Source: Nemertoderma westbladi
Taxonomy: Eukaryota; Xenacoelomorpha; Nemertodermatida; Nemertodermatidae
NCBI GenBank assembly: GCA_032718475.1
Contig: JAUCBJ010005732.1
Coordinates: 1 to 64,000, forward strand
Direction of reading: 5' to 3'
Length of the DNA: 64,000 nucleotides
Part shown: piece after piece, positions 34,451 through 46,570 of the stretch
How positions within the stretch are numbered: position 1 is the first letter of the stretch
Layout of the letters: every line of letters starts with the position of its first letter
Notes under the pieces: generated by a model
The model's input: only the letters and a program-made list of their open reading frames with translations
Told to the model about the DNA's origin: nothing
Database searches by the model: none
Program-made: the position numbers and the translations under genes

Positions 34451-35062
34451 AACTACCCAATATTTTTGTAAACGGTTTTCACTACTAAGAAGACAATAGA
34501 TTTTTAGGAAAAGTCATCAATTTTCAGATTCCCAACTGCGTTTGTTTCAGAATTAAAAAAAAAACCACGGGGGGGGGGTTATATTGACCCCCCCCCCCCC
34601 GGGTTTAATAGGGTTAAGTTCTACCACCAGTTCGACCCCCCCCCCCCCCCCCCCCCAGGTTGTTTATCCTACACTAAATGCAACTCCAATCAATTAATGT
34701 ACCCCAATGGAGTAGCGAATGGCAACATCTGTTACCTTGAGAGAATTATTGCTTGGCAACACGGAGAGGTAATTAATACACCGTTAATGCCAATCTAATT
34801 AACGGCCGACTTATTCTCGGGTTGGTTGTATTAATATTAGCATGTTTGTGGATTTGTTTATTTTTTGTAATTATTTTCAAATTTAATCAAAATTATCGTT
34901 TTAACCGGTTTTTTTATGTTGTATATTTTTATCTATAAAGTACGGCTCTACCTCGAGTGAAAATATTGAGTTACTTTATATATATTTGCTTGTGTTAGAC
35001 GTAGAATGAAATAAAATGTTTCTTCATTATTAATTCGACGAACTACAGTATATTCTCTGAGT
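34451..35062. other. intergenic; homopolymer tracts
   Basis: Runs of G and C lie at about 34569-34578, 34590-34603 and 34637-34657. The last 200 bp precede the TEX36-like gene and may hold its promoter, but no clear TATA or other element was recognised. Confidence 0.45.
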
Positions 35063-35786
35063 ATGCCGAAAGCTAGCCAACCTTGGTCACCATGGTTACC
35101 AATAGACCACACGTGGTGGTGGTATTACCATAGTAACGAGGAAATCCGACTGGAAATCCGAGAGAACACGACTGCAGGGGAAATGATGACAGATATCTAC
35201 CGACACTCTGTCAACAATAATGTTCTAGAACTTTCGCAAAGACGCGACGCTTCTACCTACAGAATACCGCCGGATTTCCTAAACAAATCGAGAATATAAA
35301 ACTGGAAACCCTTTTTGTTTCCGCGACAACCGACACCAGACGCGCGACTACGGGGTTTATTTCAACGAGAAGTTTAGGAAGTTTAAATCCTACGGAGATA
35401 AGCAGCAGCATCTGTCTGCGAACCACATCGAGTGGGTGAGTGACACAGCTGGGCGAGGTACCCGGCCCTACACGTCGGTCTACCGGAGGAGTTTCAACCG
35501 AGTCTCGTCTGTAACCCCGGATACTACCGCGGGGATATCGCTTGATATCCCTCCTGTATTCCGGGCCGCCACCTCGGAATCATTCCGACCCCACTCCCGC
35601 TTCCCCCGTGTCTACCCGACCCCCGTAGTCAGGGCGACTGATCGCTCGGAATATATCCGGGTTGGTATGACAGCCCCTGATTCCGGTTCATTTAGGACTC
35701 CTCTTCGCTCCCTCGCTTTGGCACAGGAACCGTTCCAGAAACACAATAACTGGCGATATTCAAACAGAGGCGTTAAAATAAAATAG
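35063..35786 (+). pseudogene. TEX36-like protein, single exon with one frameshift
   Basis: The first frame starts at ATG 35063 and ends at 35299. The second, open from about 35290 and ending at 35786, continues it after a one-base shift near 35283-35292. The joined reading is about 240 residues. It has a Trp-rich start (QPWSPWL, TWWWYYH), then NPFCFRDNRH, DYGVYFNEK and KQQHLSANHIEW, then an Arg/Pro/Ser-rich tail. The DNRH...YG.Y...KQH.S order resembles TEX36 proteins, found in testis and cilia-bearing tissue. Similarity is judged from pattern memory. The shift may be a true mutation or a sequence error, since the rest is clean. Confidence 0.5.
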
Positions 35787-36456
35787 GATTTATTTGTATA
35801 TTATTAGGTAATAAAGAATTTTAATTAACAATTAATTTGTTTAATTATATCAGCTGATTTTGAAAAGTCCAAATTTTGCTCTCGGACCTCCTCCGACGTT
35901 CTCAAAATGTTTCTATAAAATATATTAGGTAATATTAGGCAGACAACTGATACGGATGTTGAAATATTTAAGGCAACACTTATGAGTTAAGGTTCACCTT
36001 AGCTAAGGTTGATTTATATGCAACCGGCCCCTCCTGGTCTAACAGCAAGTTAAGTAAATAAAGTTAAGTTATTGCAACTATAATTTATTAATATATTGTA
36101 AATATTAACCAAACATAAACCAATAACCCATAACCATCACACATATAAACTGGTAACATATAGCAGAATAGCCAAGATTCAGTCTCTTCTAAAACTTATT
36201 GGGAATTCAAACTGTAAAATAAATAATAAAAACGTTAAAGTAAATAATTTTATAGTAAAAAACGATATTTATTCCGGAACTCATTATTATTAATCATTAT
36301 TATTAATCAGGAACTTTTCACCCAAATATATTATTATATTTTATTTATATTATATATTAATATTTTTTATATATTTTATAATTAAATGTAAAAGTTAGTT
36401 TCCAACGCAACTCTATTGAAATTATTTAGTAATTTTATATAAAACTTACAGTTTTA
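35787..36456. other. AT-rich gap between two convergent genes
   Basis: Contains AATAAAG at 35811, a usable plus-strand poly(A) signal for the TEX36-like gene. Nothing else was recognised. Confidence 0.5.
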
Positions 36457-37086
36457 CTAAATCCAAATCTTCATTTCAACTCGAGAAGCCGGACTCCCTC
36501 TAGTAAAATCAACCCAATAAGGTCCTTTCTGATCCCCCGCACCATATTCTCCGTTCAAGTTACTGAACCCGCAGCCTGTGTACCACCACGACCCAGTATG
36601 GTCTACGGCGCAGTTGTCGGAGTCCATCCCGTCATTATCGCGGTCCTTGGTAGAGAATGGTGCACCGTTGTGATACTCCAATGCGTCACCAGCAGTACCA
36701 TGGTAACCGGATACATTTAGGGTGTAATTAGTTGCAGCTGATCCGATAGAGAAGTTGTTGTATTCCGCGTATTTGTGTTCGTTGTTGTAATTCTTTCTCT
36801 CACGATTGTTATTATCATTGGGATCTTCAAACCCCTCTCCAGTGAACCACAAATCGACTCTCAACTTCACCCCGCCTTCACTCAGCTGGTGGATCTTCTC
36901 CAACCCCAACCAAAAATTGTTATTCGGGTCGCCAAATCCATTAACGTATTCGTTCCAAGTGCGGTAAAAGTCAACAGACCCATCAACTCTTTGTTGAATC
37001 TTTATCCCCTGAACCCCTATCAGATGGCCGTAAATATTGTTTAACGCGTTTTGGACGGTTACCAGATCTTGGTCATGGTCATTATC
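36457..37086 (-). CDS. fibrinogen-related (FReD) lectin, last exon
   Basis: The exon begins after a good acceptor (TTTATTGTTTTAG, minus strand, AG at 37087-37088) and ends with a TAG at 36457. It encodes 209 residues. From DGSVDFYRTWNEYVNGFGDP through FWLGLEKIHQL, EYNNFSIGS, YHGTAGDAL, FSTKDRDNDGMDSDNCA and GSWWYTGCGFSNLNG it is a standard fibrinogen C-terminal domain of the ficolin/FREP/angiopoietin type, with the calcium site DxDND and the Cys pair around it. The usual first lobe, with its CxxI, YTI and CDM motifs, is replaced by a short helix-like LVTVQNALNNIYGHL. It would be secreted and bind acetylated sugars. The tail WVDFTRG replaces the more usual ending. Confidence 0.88.
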   Translation of the reverse strand, partial: DNDHDQDLVTVQNALNNIYGHLIGVQGIKIQQRVDGSVDFYRTWNEYVNGFGDPNNNFWLGLEKIHQLSEGGVKLRVDLWFTGEGFEDPNDNNNRERKNYNNEHKYAEYNNFSIGSAATNYTLNVSGYHGTAGDALEYHNGAPFSTKDRDNDGMDSDNCAVDHTGSWWYTGCGFSNLNGEYGAGDQKGPYWVDFTRGSPASRVEMKIWI

Positions 37087-37190
37087 CTAAAACAATAAAT
37101 ATTGCGTAACTTGAGATTATTTATCTATTAATTCGAAAATATTTTTGTTTTCATCACCATTAGATAAAAATACGAAGCAATTTAGCAGAG

Positions 37191-40100
37191 GTAGGCTTAC
37201 TCACACATTTATTTAACAAGGCTGGTAGGCTTACTCACATATTTATTTAACAAAGGCTGGTAGGCTTACTCACACATTTATTTAACAAAGGCTGGTAGGC
37301 TTACTCACACATTATTTAACAAGGCTGGTAGGCTTACTCACATATTTATTTAACAAAGGCTGGTAGGCTTACTCACACATTTATTTAACAAAGGCTGGTA
37401 GGCTTACTCACACATTTATTTAACAAAGGCTGGTAGGCTTACTCACACATTTATTTAACAAGGCTGGTAGGCTTACTCACACATTTATTTAACAAAGGCT
37501 GCTGGTAGGCTTACTCACACATTTATTTAACAAAGGCTGGTAGGCTTACTCACACATTTATTTAACAAAGGCTGGTAGGCTTACTCACACATTTATTTAA
37601 CAAAGGCTGGTAGGCTTACTCACACATTTATTTAACAAAGGCTGGTAGGCTTACTCACACATTTATTTAACAAAGGCTGGTAGGCTTACTCACACATTTA
37701 TTTAACAAAGGCTGGTAGGCTTACTCACACATTTATTTAACAAAGGCTGGTAGGCTTACTCACACATTTATTTAACAAAGGCTGGTAGGCTTACTCACAC
37801 ATTTATTTAACAAGGCTGGTAGGCTTACTCACATATTTATTTAACAAAGGCTGGTAGGCTTACTCACACATTTATTTAACAAAGGCTGGTAGGCTTACTC
37901 ACACATTTATTTAACAAAGGCTGGTAGGCTTACTCACACATTTATTTAACAAAGGCTGGTAGGCTTACTCACACATTTATTTAACAAAGGCTGGTAGGCT
38001 TACTCACACATTTATTTAACAAAGGCTGGTAGGCTTACTCACACATTTATTTAACAAAGGCTGGTAGGCTTACTCACACATTTATTTAACAAAGGCTGGT
38101 AGGCTTACTCACACATTTATTTAACAAAGGCTGGTAGGCTTACTCACACATTTATTTAACAAAGGCTGGTAGGCTTACTCACACATTTATTTAACAAAGG
38201 CTGGTAGGCTTACTCACACATTTATTTAACAAAGGCTGGTAGGCTTACTCACACATTTATTTAACAAAGGCTGGTAGGCTTACTCACACATTTATTTAAC
38301 AAAGGCTGGTAGGCTTACTCACACATTTATTTAACAAAGGCTGGTAGGCTTACTCACACATTTATTTAACAAAGGCTGGTAGGCTTACTCACACATTTAT
38401 TTAACAAAGGCTGGTAGGCTTACTCACACATTTATTTAACAAAGGCTGGTAGGCTTACTCACACATTTATTTAACAAAGGCTGGTAGGCTTACTCACACA
38501 TTTATTTAACAAAGGCTGGTAGGCTTACTCACACATTTATTTAACAAAGGCTGGTAGGCTTACTCACACATTTATTTAACAAAGGCTGGTAGGCTTACTC
38601 ACACATTTATTTAACAAAGGCTGGTAGGCTTACTCACACATTTATTTAACAAAGGCTGGTAGGCTTACTCACACATTTATTTAACAAAGGCTGGTAGGCT
38701 TACTCACACATTTATTTAACAAAGGCTGGTAGGCTTACTCACACATTTATTTAACAAAGGCTGGTAGGCTTACTCACACATTTATTTAACAAAGGCTGGT
38801 AGGCTTACTCACACATTTATTTAACAAAGGCTGGTAGGCTTACTCACACATTTATTTAACAAAGGCTGGTAGGCTTACTCACACATTTATTTAACAAAGG
38901 CTGGTAGGCTTACTCACACATTTATTTAACAAAGGCTGGTAGGCTTACTCACACATTTATTTAACAAAGGCTGGTAGGCTTACTCACACATTTATTTAAC
39001 AAAGGCTGGTAGGCTTACTCACACATTTATTTAACAAAGGCTGGTAGGCTTACTCACACATTTATTTAACAAAGGCTGGTAGGCTTACTCACACATTTAT
39101 TTAACAAAGGCTGGTAGGCTTACTCACACATTTATTTAACAAAGGCTGGTAGGCTTACTCACACATTTATTTAACAAAGGCTGGTAGGCTTACTCACACA
39201 TTTATTTAACAAAGGCTGGTAGGCTTACTCACACATTTATTTAACAAAGGCTGGTAGGCTTACTCACACATTTATTTAACAAAGGCTGGTAGGCTTACTC
39301 ACACATTTATTTAACAAAGGCTGGTAGGCTTACTCACACATTTATTTAACAAAGGCTGGTAGGCTTACTCACACATTTATTTAACAAAGGCTGGTAGGCT
39401 TACTCACACATTTATTTAACAAAGGCTGGTAGGCTTACTCACACATTTATTTAACAAAGGCTGGTAGGCTTACTCACACATTTATTTAACAAAGGCTGGT
39501 AGGCTTACTCACACATTTATTTAACAAAGGCTGGTAGGCTTACTCACACATTTATTTAACAAAGGCTGGTAGGCTTACTCACACATTTATTTAACAAAGG
39601 CTGGTAGGCTTACTCACACATTTATTTAACAAAGGCTGGTAGGCTTACTCACACATTTATTTAACAAAGGCTGGTAGGCTTACTCACACATTTATTTAAC
39701 AAAGGCTGGTAGGCTTACTCACACATTTATTTAACAAAGGCTGGTAGGCTTACTCACACATTTATTTAACAAAGGCTGGTAGGCTTACTCACACATTTAT
39801 TTAACAAAGGCTGGTAGGCTTACTCACACATTTATTTAACAAAGGCTGGTAGGCTTACTCACACATTTATTTAACAAAGGCTGGTAGGCTTACTCACACA
39901 TTTATTTAACAAAGGCTGGTAGGCTTACTCACACATTTATTTAACAAAGGCTGGTAGGCTTACTCACACATTTATTTAACAAAGGCTGGTAGGCTTACTC
40001 ACACATTTATTTAACAAAGGCTGGTAGGCTTACTCACACATTTATTTAACAAAGGCTGGTAGGCTTACTCACACATTTATTTAACAAAGGCTGGTAGGCT

Positions 40101-41530
40101 TACTCACACATTTATTTAACAAAGGCTGGTAGGCTTACTCACACATTTATTTAACAAAGGCTGGTAGGCTTACTCACACATTTATTTAACAAAGGCTGGT
40201 AGGCTTACTCACACATTTATTTAACAAAGGCTGGTAGGCTTACTCACACATTTATTTAACAAAGGCTGGTAGGCTTACTCACACATTTATTTAACAAAGG
40301 CTGGTAGGCTTACTCACACATTTATTTAACAAAGGCTGGTAGGCTTACTCACACATTTATTTAACAAAGGCTGGTAGGCTTACTCACACATTTATTTAAC
40401 AAAGGCTGGTAGGCTTACTCACACATTTATTTAACAAAGGCTGGTAGGCTTACTCACACATTTATTTAACAAAGGCTGGTAGGCTTACTCACACATTTAT
40501 TTAACAAAGGCTGGTAGGCTTACTCACACATTTATTTAACAAAGGCTGGTAGGCTTACTCACACATTTATTTAACAAAGGCTGGTAGGCTTACTCACACA
40601 TTTATTTAACAAAGGCTGGTAGGCTTACTCACACATTTATTTAACAAAGGCTGGTAGGCTTACTCACACATTTATTTAACAAAGGCTGGTAGGCTTACTC
40701 ACACATTTATTTAACAAAGGCTGGTAGGCTTACTCACACATTTATTTAACAAAGGCTGGTAGGCTTACTCACACATTTATTTAACAAAGGCTGGTAGGCT
40801 TACTCACACATTTATTTAACAAAGGCTGGTAGGCTTACTCACACATTTATTTAACAAGGTTGGTAGGCTTACTCACACATTTATTTAACAAAGGCTGCTG
40901 GTAGGCTTACTCACACATTTATTTAACAAAGGCTGGTAGGCTTACTCACACATTTATTTAACAAAGGCTGGTAGGCTTACTCACACATTTATTTAACAAA
41001 GGCTGGTAGGCTTACTCACACATTTATTTAACAAAGGCTGGTAGGCTTACTCACACATTTATTTAACAAAGGCTGGTAGGCTTACTCACACATTTATTTA
41101 ACAAAGGCTGGTGGTAGGCTTACTCGCACATTTATTTAACAAAGGCTGGTAGGCCTACTCACACATTTATTTAACAAAGGGTGGTAGGCTTACTCACACA
41201 TTTATTTACCAAAGGCTGGTAGGCTTACTCACACATTTATATAACAAAGGCTGGTAGGCTTACTCGCACATTTATTTAACAAAGGCTGGTAGGCTTACTC
41301 ACACATTTATATAACAAAGGCTGGTAGGCTTACTCGCACATTTATTTAACAAAGGCTGGTAGGCTTACTCACACATGTATTTAACAATGGCTGGTAGGCT
41401 TACTCGCACATTTATTTAACAAAGGCTGGTAGGCTTACTCACACATTTATTTAACAAAGGCTGGTAGGCTTACTCACACATTTATTTAACAAGGCTGGTA
41501 GGCTTACTCACACATTTATTTAACAAAGGC
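37191..41530 (+). repeat. 35-bp minisatellite, about 124 units
   Basis: The unit begins GTAGGCTTACTCACACATTT and continues ATTTAACAAAGGCTG. From about 37860 to 40850 the units are essentially identical; variants with deletions (ACAAGG), CTGCTG duplications or CGCACA substitutions cluster at both edges, mainly at 41100-41500. This edge-diverged, centre-homogenised pattern is typical of arrays renewed by unequal exchange. Confidence 0.97.
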
Positions 41531-41893
41531 TTTGGTGGAGCAAGTGGGGGTCTTTTGGTTGTAGTTAGGTCTACATACTCATTTATCTTTGGTGGAATAA
41601 GTTGAATGGCTTCGGCGGAGGAAACTAAATTATTTCGAAAAAGTGACATTTTATATTATTATTATCGTGTAATTTGATGAACTCTGAAGTTTGAACAGTG
41701 TAACTTTATAGATAGGATACGGAGTTGAGACACAGAGAGGTTACAGAAGTCAAATGGGCAAACAGCCAAACGGAATCTTGATTTGCACCAATCGTACGAT
41801 TAGCAGATTTAAACTTTAACAGCAAAAGTTAGTTGTAAGTGTAGTTAGAACTTCAGTGGCTCTACAAACACATTGATTCTACATTAAATAACA
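41531..41893. other. intron DNA next to the 35-bp array
   Basis: No recognised feature apart from the intron donor at its right end. Confidence 0.5.
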
Positions 41894-41900
41894 AACTTAC

Positions 41901-42005
41901 ATTGTCTCTTTCAACCAATTCGGTTAAGTTCCCATGGCTCTCTCCCAGACACTCCACAGCTAAAAGAGCTGCAAGAGTTAAAAGTAGAAGAGATTACTTG
42001 AACAT
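41901..42005 (-). pseudogene. FReD lectin, first exon with in-frame stop in signal peptide
   Basis: Read on the minus strand, ATG at 42005 gives MFK, then TAA at 41996-41994, then SLLLLTLAALLAVECLG and ESHGNLTELVERDN up to the GTAAGT donor. The residues after the stop form an excellent signal-peptide core in the same frame as the ATG and in phase with the last exon. Either a nonsense change has hit codon 4, or translation starts elsewhere, or an upstream exon joins at the TTGCAG acceptor at 41974-41969. The mature N terminus contains an N-glycosylation site (NLT). Confidence 0.6.
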
Positions 42006-43835
42006 TTTAGGTAACCGAATACGAAATTGAAGTGAATACAAACTAAAATACAATATTCTGAATGAATATAACGACACAAACACGCCATACTTAAACAATA
42101 TAAAACGCAACCTAATAAACATTAAATACCAGCTGCTGCTTAGTGGAAGCAAAGTTGCGCAATGTTAGTAAATGGGGCAGTTTATATGAATAAATAATTG
42201 GTGTGTTTTATGAAATAAAGTAAAGGGACTGATAGACCAACACAAACTCTCCTACTAAAAAGGTGCCTTAGATACCAGCCGTTACATTTACGGATATTGG
42301 TTTTGGTGAACTAGCAAAGCCAAAGAGCAACTAATTTATATGAAGAAATACTGTAGCTAGAATTCCTACTTGATGATAGAGGTTGTTTTTTAACCGCCGT
42401 CAAGGTGGAAATTGGCTTTAGCCCTCACTAACTACTATATACACCTCCTCACCCAATACAAAAATCAGGGAATTATGTTGAGAAAGGGGTATATTTGGTC
42501 GAGATAGGGAATAAGGGGAAGCCGACTATGAGTCCCCCGTTGGTTTCCCATGCTTGCTTTGCTTTATCAATCGGGTCGCGTTTGAGGCTGGGCTTAATTA
42601 CTAATTAGTGTATATAATCCTGCATGTAACTTTGTGGAAAGAGAAAAACCAATACTCCAAATAACCCCCCCCCCCCCCCCCCCCCCTCCCCAATCAGTGT
42701 TAATAGGCAAGCTATTAACTGTGATACTGTGACATTCATTTATTGCACGAAATAAATGGTATTTAATACAAGCAAAGCAAGGCTAGTGGAGTCCAGCTGT
42801 TCTCACTGTAATACTATGAGGGAGGGAGGGAGGGACGGTAGCCGACAAAAACCAGCTGTATCGGCCGGCGTTTGTGTTTTCCATAAAACAAAGACACGTG
42901 GGATATTGAGCTGAAAGCAGCAAACAATACTGTAGCTCCAATAGCGCGAGCGGTTACATTACGGCTGCAACGTGGCAATATAATTCTGTGTGCGCCATTT
43001 ACAGCTCCACGTCGCTGCCGTTTATACGTCACTGTCGCAGCAGCATTGCATTACATCCTTGACTGTTTCACTGCTGTAGGAAGTTATGTGTTGGGTTTAA
43101 TTGCGTCGTTCAATCCGCGGCCTTAATAATGTGGAGTCTGTTACAACGCAACGGCTAGTTGATACAGTGGCACCCCATCTCTGTCAATAACAAAATCGAA
43201 TATTGTTGTTTCTAAGAATAAGTGATAGGGAGTTTTTGCGGCTCAAGTTTGTTGACAAGTCGGCACAGCGTTCTTAATATACAGCATAATGCAGCATGCC
43301 GATCCTAGTACTATCACATTCCCACATTCGAAAACAGCACACCACATTCCCATCTTTCTACATTCATACAATTCATGTTTGGATGAATCCAGTCTTTCTG
43401 TTTGTCTGTCTGTCTGATTTTTTGTCTGGCTGTCTGTCAAAATTTTACAACAGACAATCTAGATTCAGCTAAATATGAAAGCTGACATCAAAAATTAAAT
43501 CACCGACAATAAATACCCCCGTAGCTAAAATATTAGCCACGTAGAGAGCTTTCTTATATTTTTACAGACACAGACAGACAAACATACAGACAGACATACA
43601 GACAGACAGCAGATAGACTGAGAGACAAACAGACAGACAGACATACTAGATTCAGACAAACATGAAAACACAGTGCGTTTAAAACGACTTTTAGTAATAA
43701 AAAATACCCACCCCATATTTTTTTTGAGAACAACCACATGCAAGTTATTTCAGAAAAAAACAAATTTTAAAATATTTCACAGGGCTATTGTCTTTTAATT
43801 AACGATTATAAACTATTATAATCGATTTAGTTGCG
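42006..43835. other. intergenic DNA, no gene recognised
   Basis: Contains a run of 22 C at 42665-42686 and GTCT/GACA microsatellites with inverted copies of the module described at 25660-26290 (43390-43700). Upstream promoter elements of the lectin gene may lie at 42010-42300, but none could be named. Confidence 0.45.
43390..43700. repeat. GTCT/GACA microsatellites with 70-bp modules
   Basis: (TGTC)n at 43400-43420 is followed by an inverted module (ATCTAGATTCAGC...TGACATCAAAAATTAAATCA) at about 43455-43510, then (GACA)n at 43565-43645 and a second inverted module. Same family as 25660-26290. Confidence 0.75.
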
Positions 43836-44246
43836 GTAGAAACCTCCAAAAAAGAGTAAAACGGTTAGTTCTCGAGATAATTCGCAAAAGGTGTACATAT
43901 AGAGTTGTTTGTACAAAAAGGTGTACATATAGAGTTGTGTGTACAAAAAGGTGTACATATAGAGTTGTGTGTACAAAAAGGTGTACATATAGAGTTGTGT
44001 GTACAAAAAGGTGTACATATAGAGTTGTGTGTACAAAAAGGTGTACATATAGAGTTGTGTGTACAAAAAGGTGTACATATAGAGTTGTGTGTACAAAAAG
44101 GTGTACATATAGAGTTGTGTGTACAAAAAGGTGTACATATAGAGTTGTGTGTACAAAAAGGCGCACATTGAGCCTAAAGTACACATTTTGTAGAATATCT
44201 CGAGAACTAAGCGCTCTCTAGTCTTATTCTGATGGTTTCTACACAA
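43836..44246. repeat. 30-bp minisatellite within an inverted repeat
   Basis: Nine units of GTGTACATATAGAGTTGTGT plus GTACAAAAAG at 43891-44160. Flanks 43836-43882 (GTAGAAACC...GTTAGTTCTCGAGATA) and 44188-44246 (TATCTCGAGAACTAAG...GGTTTCTAC) are inverted copies. A unit of 30 bp keeps frames open on both strands; these frames have no other coding support. Confidence 0.9.
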
Positions 44247-45020
44247 ACCTGCTCCTTTCCCTCATTTGGTAACAACAACGTTTATTGTTTTGGTTAGAAA
44301 AAGCCGTCTACGTAACCTGCTCCTTTCCCTCATTTGGTAACAACAACGTTTATTGTTTTGGTTAGAAAAAGCCGTCTACGTAAACTGCTCCTTTCCCTCA
44401 ATTGGTAACAACATCATTTGTTGTCTTGGTTAGAAAAAGCAATCTCTGTAACCTGCTCCTTTCCCTCATTTGGTAACAACAACGTTTATTGTTTTGGTTA
44501 GAAAAAGCCGTCTACGTAAACTGCTCCTTTCCCTCAATTGGTAACAACATAATTTGTTGTCTTGGTTAGAAAAAGCAATCTCTGTAACCTGCTCCTTTCC
44601 CTCAATTGGTAACAACATCGTTTATTGTTTTGGTTAGAAAAAGCTGTCTACGTAAACTGCTCCTTTCCTTCAATTGGTAACAACATCGTTTATTGCTTTG
44701 GTTAGGAAAAGCAGTCTCTGTAAACTGCTCCTTTCCCTCAATTGGTAACAACATCATTTGTTGTCTTGGTTAGAAAAAGCAATCTCTGTAACCTGCTCCT
44801 TTCCCTCAATTGGTAACAATATCGTTTATTGTTTTGGTTAGAAAAAGCAATCTCTGTAACCTGCTCCTTTCCCTCTATTGGTAACAACATTGTTTATTGT
44901 TTTGGTTAGAAAAAGCAATCTCTGTAACCTGCTCCTTTCCGTCTATAATAACAACCTCGTTTATTGTTTTGGTTAGAAAAACCCGTCTCTGTAAACTGCT
45001 CCTTTCCCTCAATTGGTAAC
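44246..45020 (+). repeat. 68-bp minisatellite, array 3
   Basis: Eleven or twelve units with the same core as 17530-17865 but a distinct AACAACA(A/T)C variant and GCCGTCTACGTAA or GCAATCTCTGTAA alternations, indicating blocks of two unit types. Confidence 0.92.
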
Positions 45021-46562
45021 TAAAATCATTACTACTGTAACATAAATTATTTTTTTTGGGGGGGGGGGGGGGGTAACTGGAAACATTATCTGAGATGGGG
45101 GGGAGGGTAACATGACAGTACCAAATCAGTACCTGATAGAATAAAAACATAAGATTGTAATTAATTATAATCCTGAATATATTATAACGATTTATGTAAA
45201 ATTACCTACGGGGGAACCACGTGGTTCACATAATTGTTTACAAATAATTCGTAACAAAAACAAAAACTTATAAAAACTAACAGCTTCCACAAATAAATTA
45301 TTTTATTTATTACAAATTACAATAACAACCACCAAACAATGAGAAATACAATGTAAATAAATAAAACGAAAAGTTTTACGGGAGTTTCGGTTTATCCCTG
45401 CCTGGCCCGGGGCTATTTTTCAACTTAATTGCTCCCGAATTGGTCATTTTAGACATTTTTAGTTTTGGCTCAAAAATTAAAATTTTGATGGTATAAGGGT
45501 CTTCGATGTCACTGGTCACGATGAAACCAGCTATAAATATTTCTGGTAAATGCAAACCTAATTTTGGAGCCATTCTGTTGCCAAGTATGCGGTTACAAGT
45601 AGCACAAAATTTTATACTGATGCACATTTTACCTTTGGTTTGGGAATTTTGAAGATATACTGGTTTTCAAGGTCGCTGATCACGATACAACTCGTTAAAA
45701 ATCATTCGTGGTAACGCAACTATCAATTCTGGTGTTTGTCTGGTGGGACGAAAAATACAAGTAGCATAAAATTTCAAATGGCAAAAATCGAATTTGGTTG
45801 GATAATACGAATTTTGAGTGACGTATTCGTGATTTCGTGATCAGCGTCCCAGAAAACCCGTAATGTCTAAACATCAGTTTGGTGATTTGGTGATGATTTT
45901 TCATTATTACATTTGCACTACTTGTTTTTTTCGTGCCCCAGGGGGCACAAAAAGTTATATTTGAGTTCAATAATCGCGATCAGTGTCCAAAGAAACCGCT
46001 ATATACTGCAAACAAATTAATTTTAGTGAATTATAAAAACTTTTGAAAATTGAAAATTTTGAAAATTTGTTCTATTGGATAGCCCATTAAACTTTAGGAA
46101 AAGTCACGAAATCTCGGATTAACTAATCAACCTGACACAAAGTTACAACAGATGAATAACAAAAAAAATTATAAAATAACCCCCCCTCCCGGGCCAAGTA
46201 GGATTAAGCGATTCTGCACTGGTATGAAAAAAAAACAACTTTTTATGACCCTCATTTAATAAAACGCGCTATAAAGAGACTTTATTAATAATATTTCGTA
46301 ACAATATCTCGTATTAAATTTGCACTTATTAAAACCTAAATTAATATAATAAATCGTGATTAGTAAGGTAAAATAAATAACATATAATTGAATATTTCTG
46401 TACAAAGTTTAAATTAATTAACTAAAGAGATAAACTATAGTGAAAAATGAAAATTAATATAAAATAAATAACAATAAATATAAAGTTTTACACAGAGAAA
46501 CCAAATTAATCAATTATTAAGATCTCCAACAAACTCGTAACTAATATAAACTTGTAAGGGGA
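45021..46562. repeat. intergenic with dispersed repeat fragments
   Basis: A run of 16 G lies at 45058-45073. Segment 45640-45770 shares TCGCTGATCACGATA and CGTTAAAAATCATTCG with 9255-9302. Several near repeats of AGCA(C/T)AAAATTT occur between 45590 and 45980. No gene was recognised. Confidence 0.5.
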
Positions 46563-46570
46563 CATGGTAC
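46563..46570. repeat. 8-bp target duplication (left)
   Basis: CATGGTAC, identical to 47199-47206. Confidence 0.93.

Larger units (their letters stand above)
37087..41900 (-). other. intron of the FReD gene, filled by a minisatellite
   Basis: The donor GTAAGT at 41900-41895 and acceptor AG at 37088-37087 (minus strand) join codon-phase 0 exons. About 90% of the 4.8-kb intron is the 35-bp array. Confidence 0.75.

Noticed and set aside
37191-41530. CRISPR-like array
   Set aside because: Units are contiguous with no unique spacers, in an animal intron; it is a minisatellite.
43525-43763. Ser/Val/Cys-rich minus frames
   Set aside because: They read through GACA microsatellite DNA.
43816-44246. 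Overlapping repetitive frames on both strands
   Set aside because: A 30-bp unit without stops opens several frames at once; no coding evidence.
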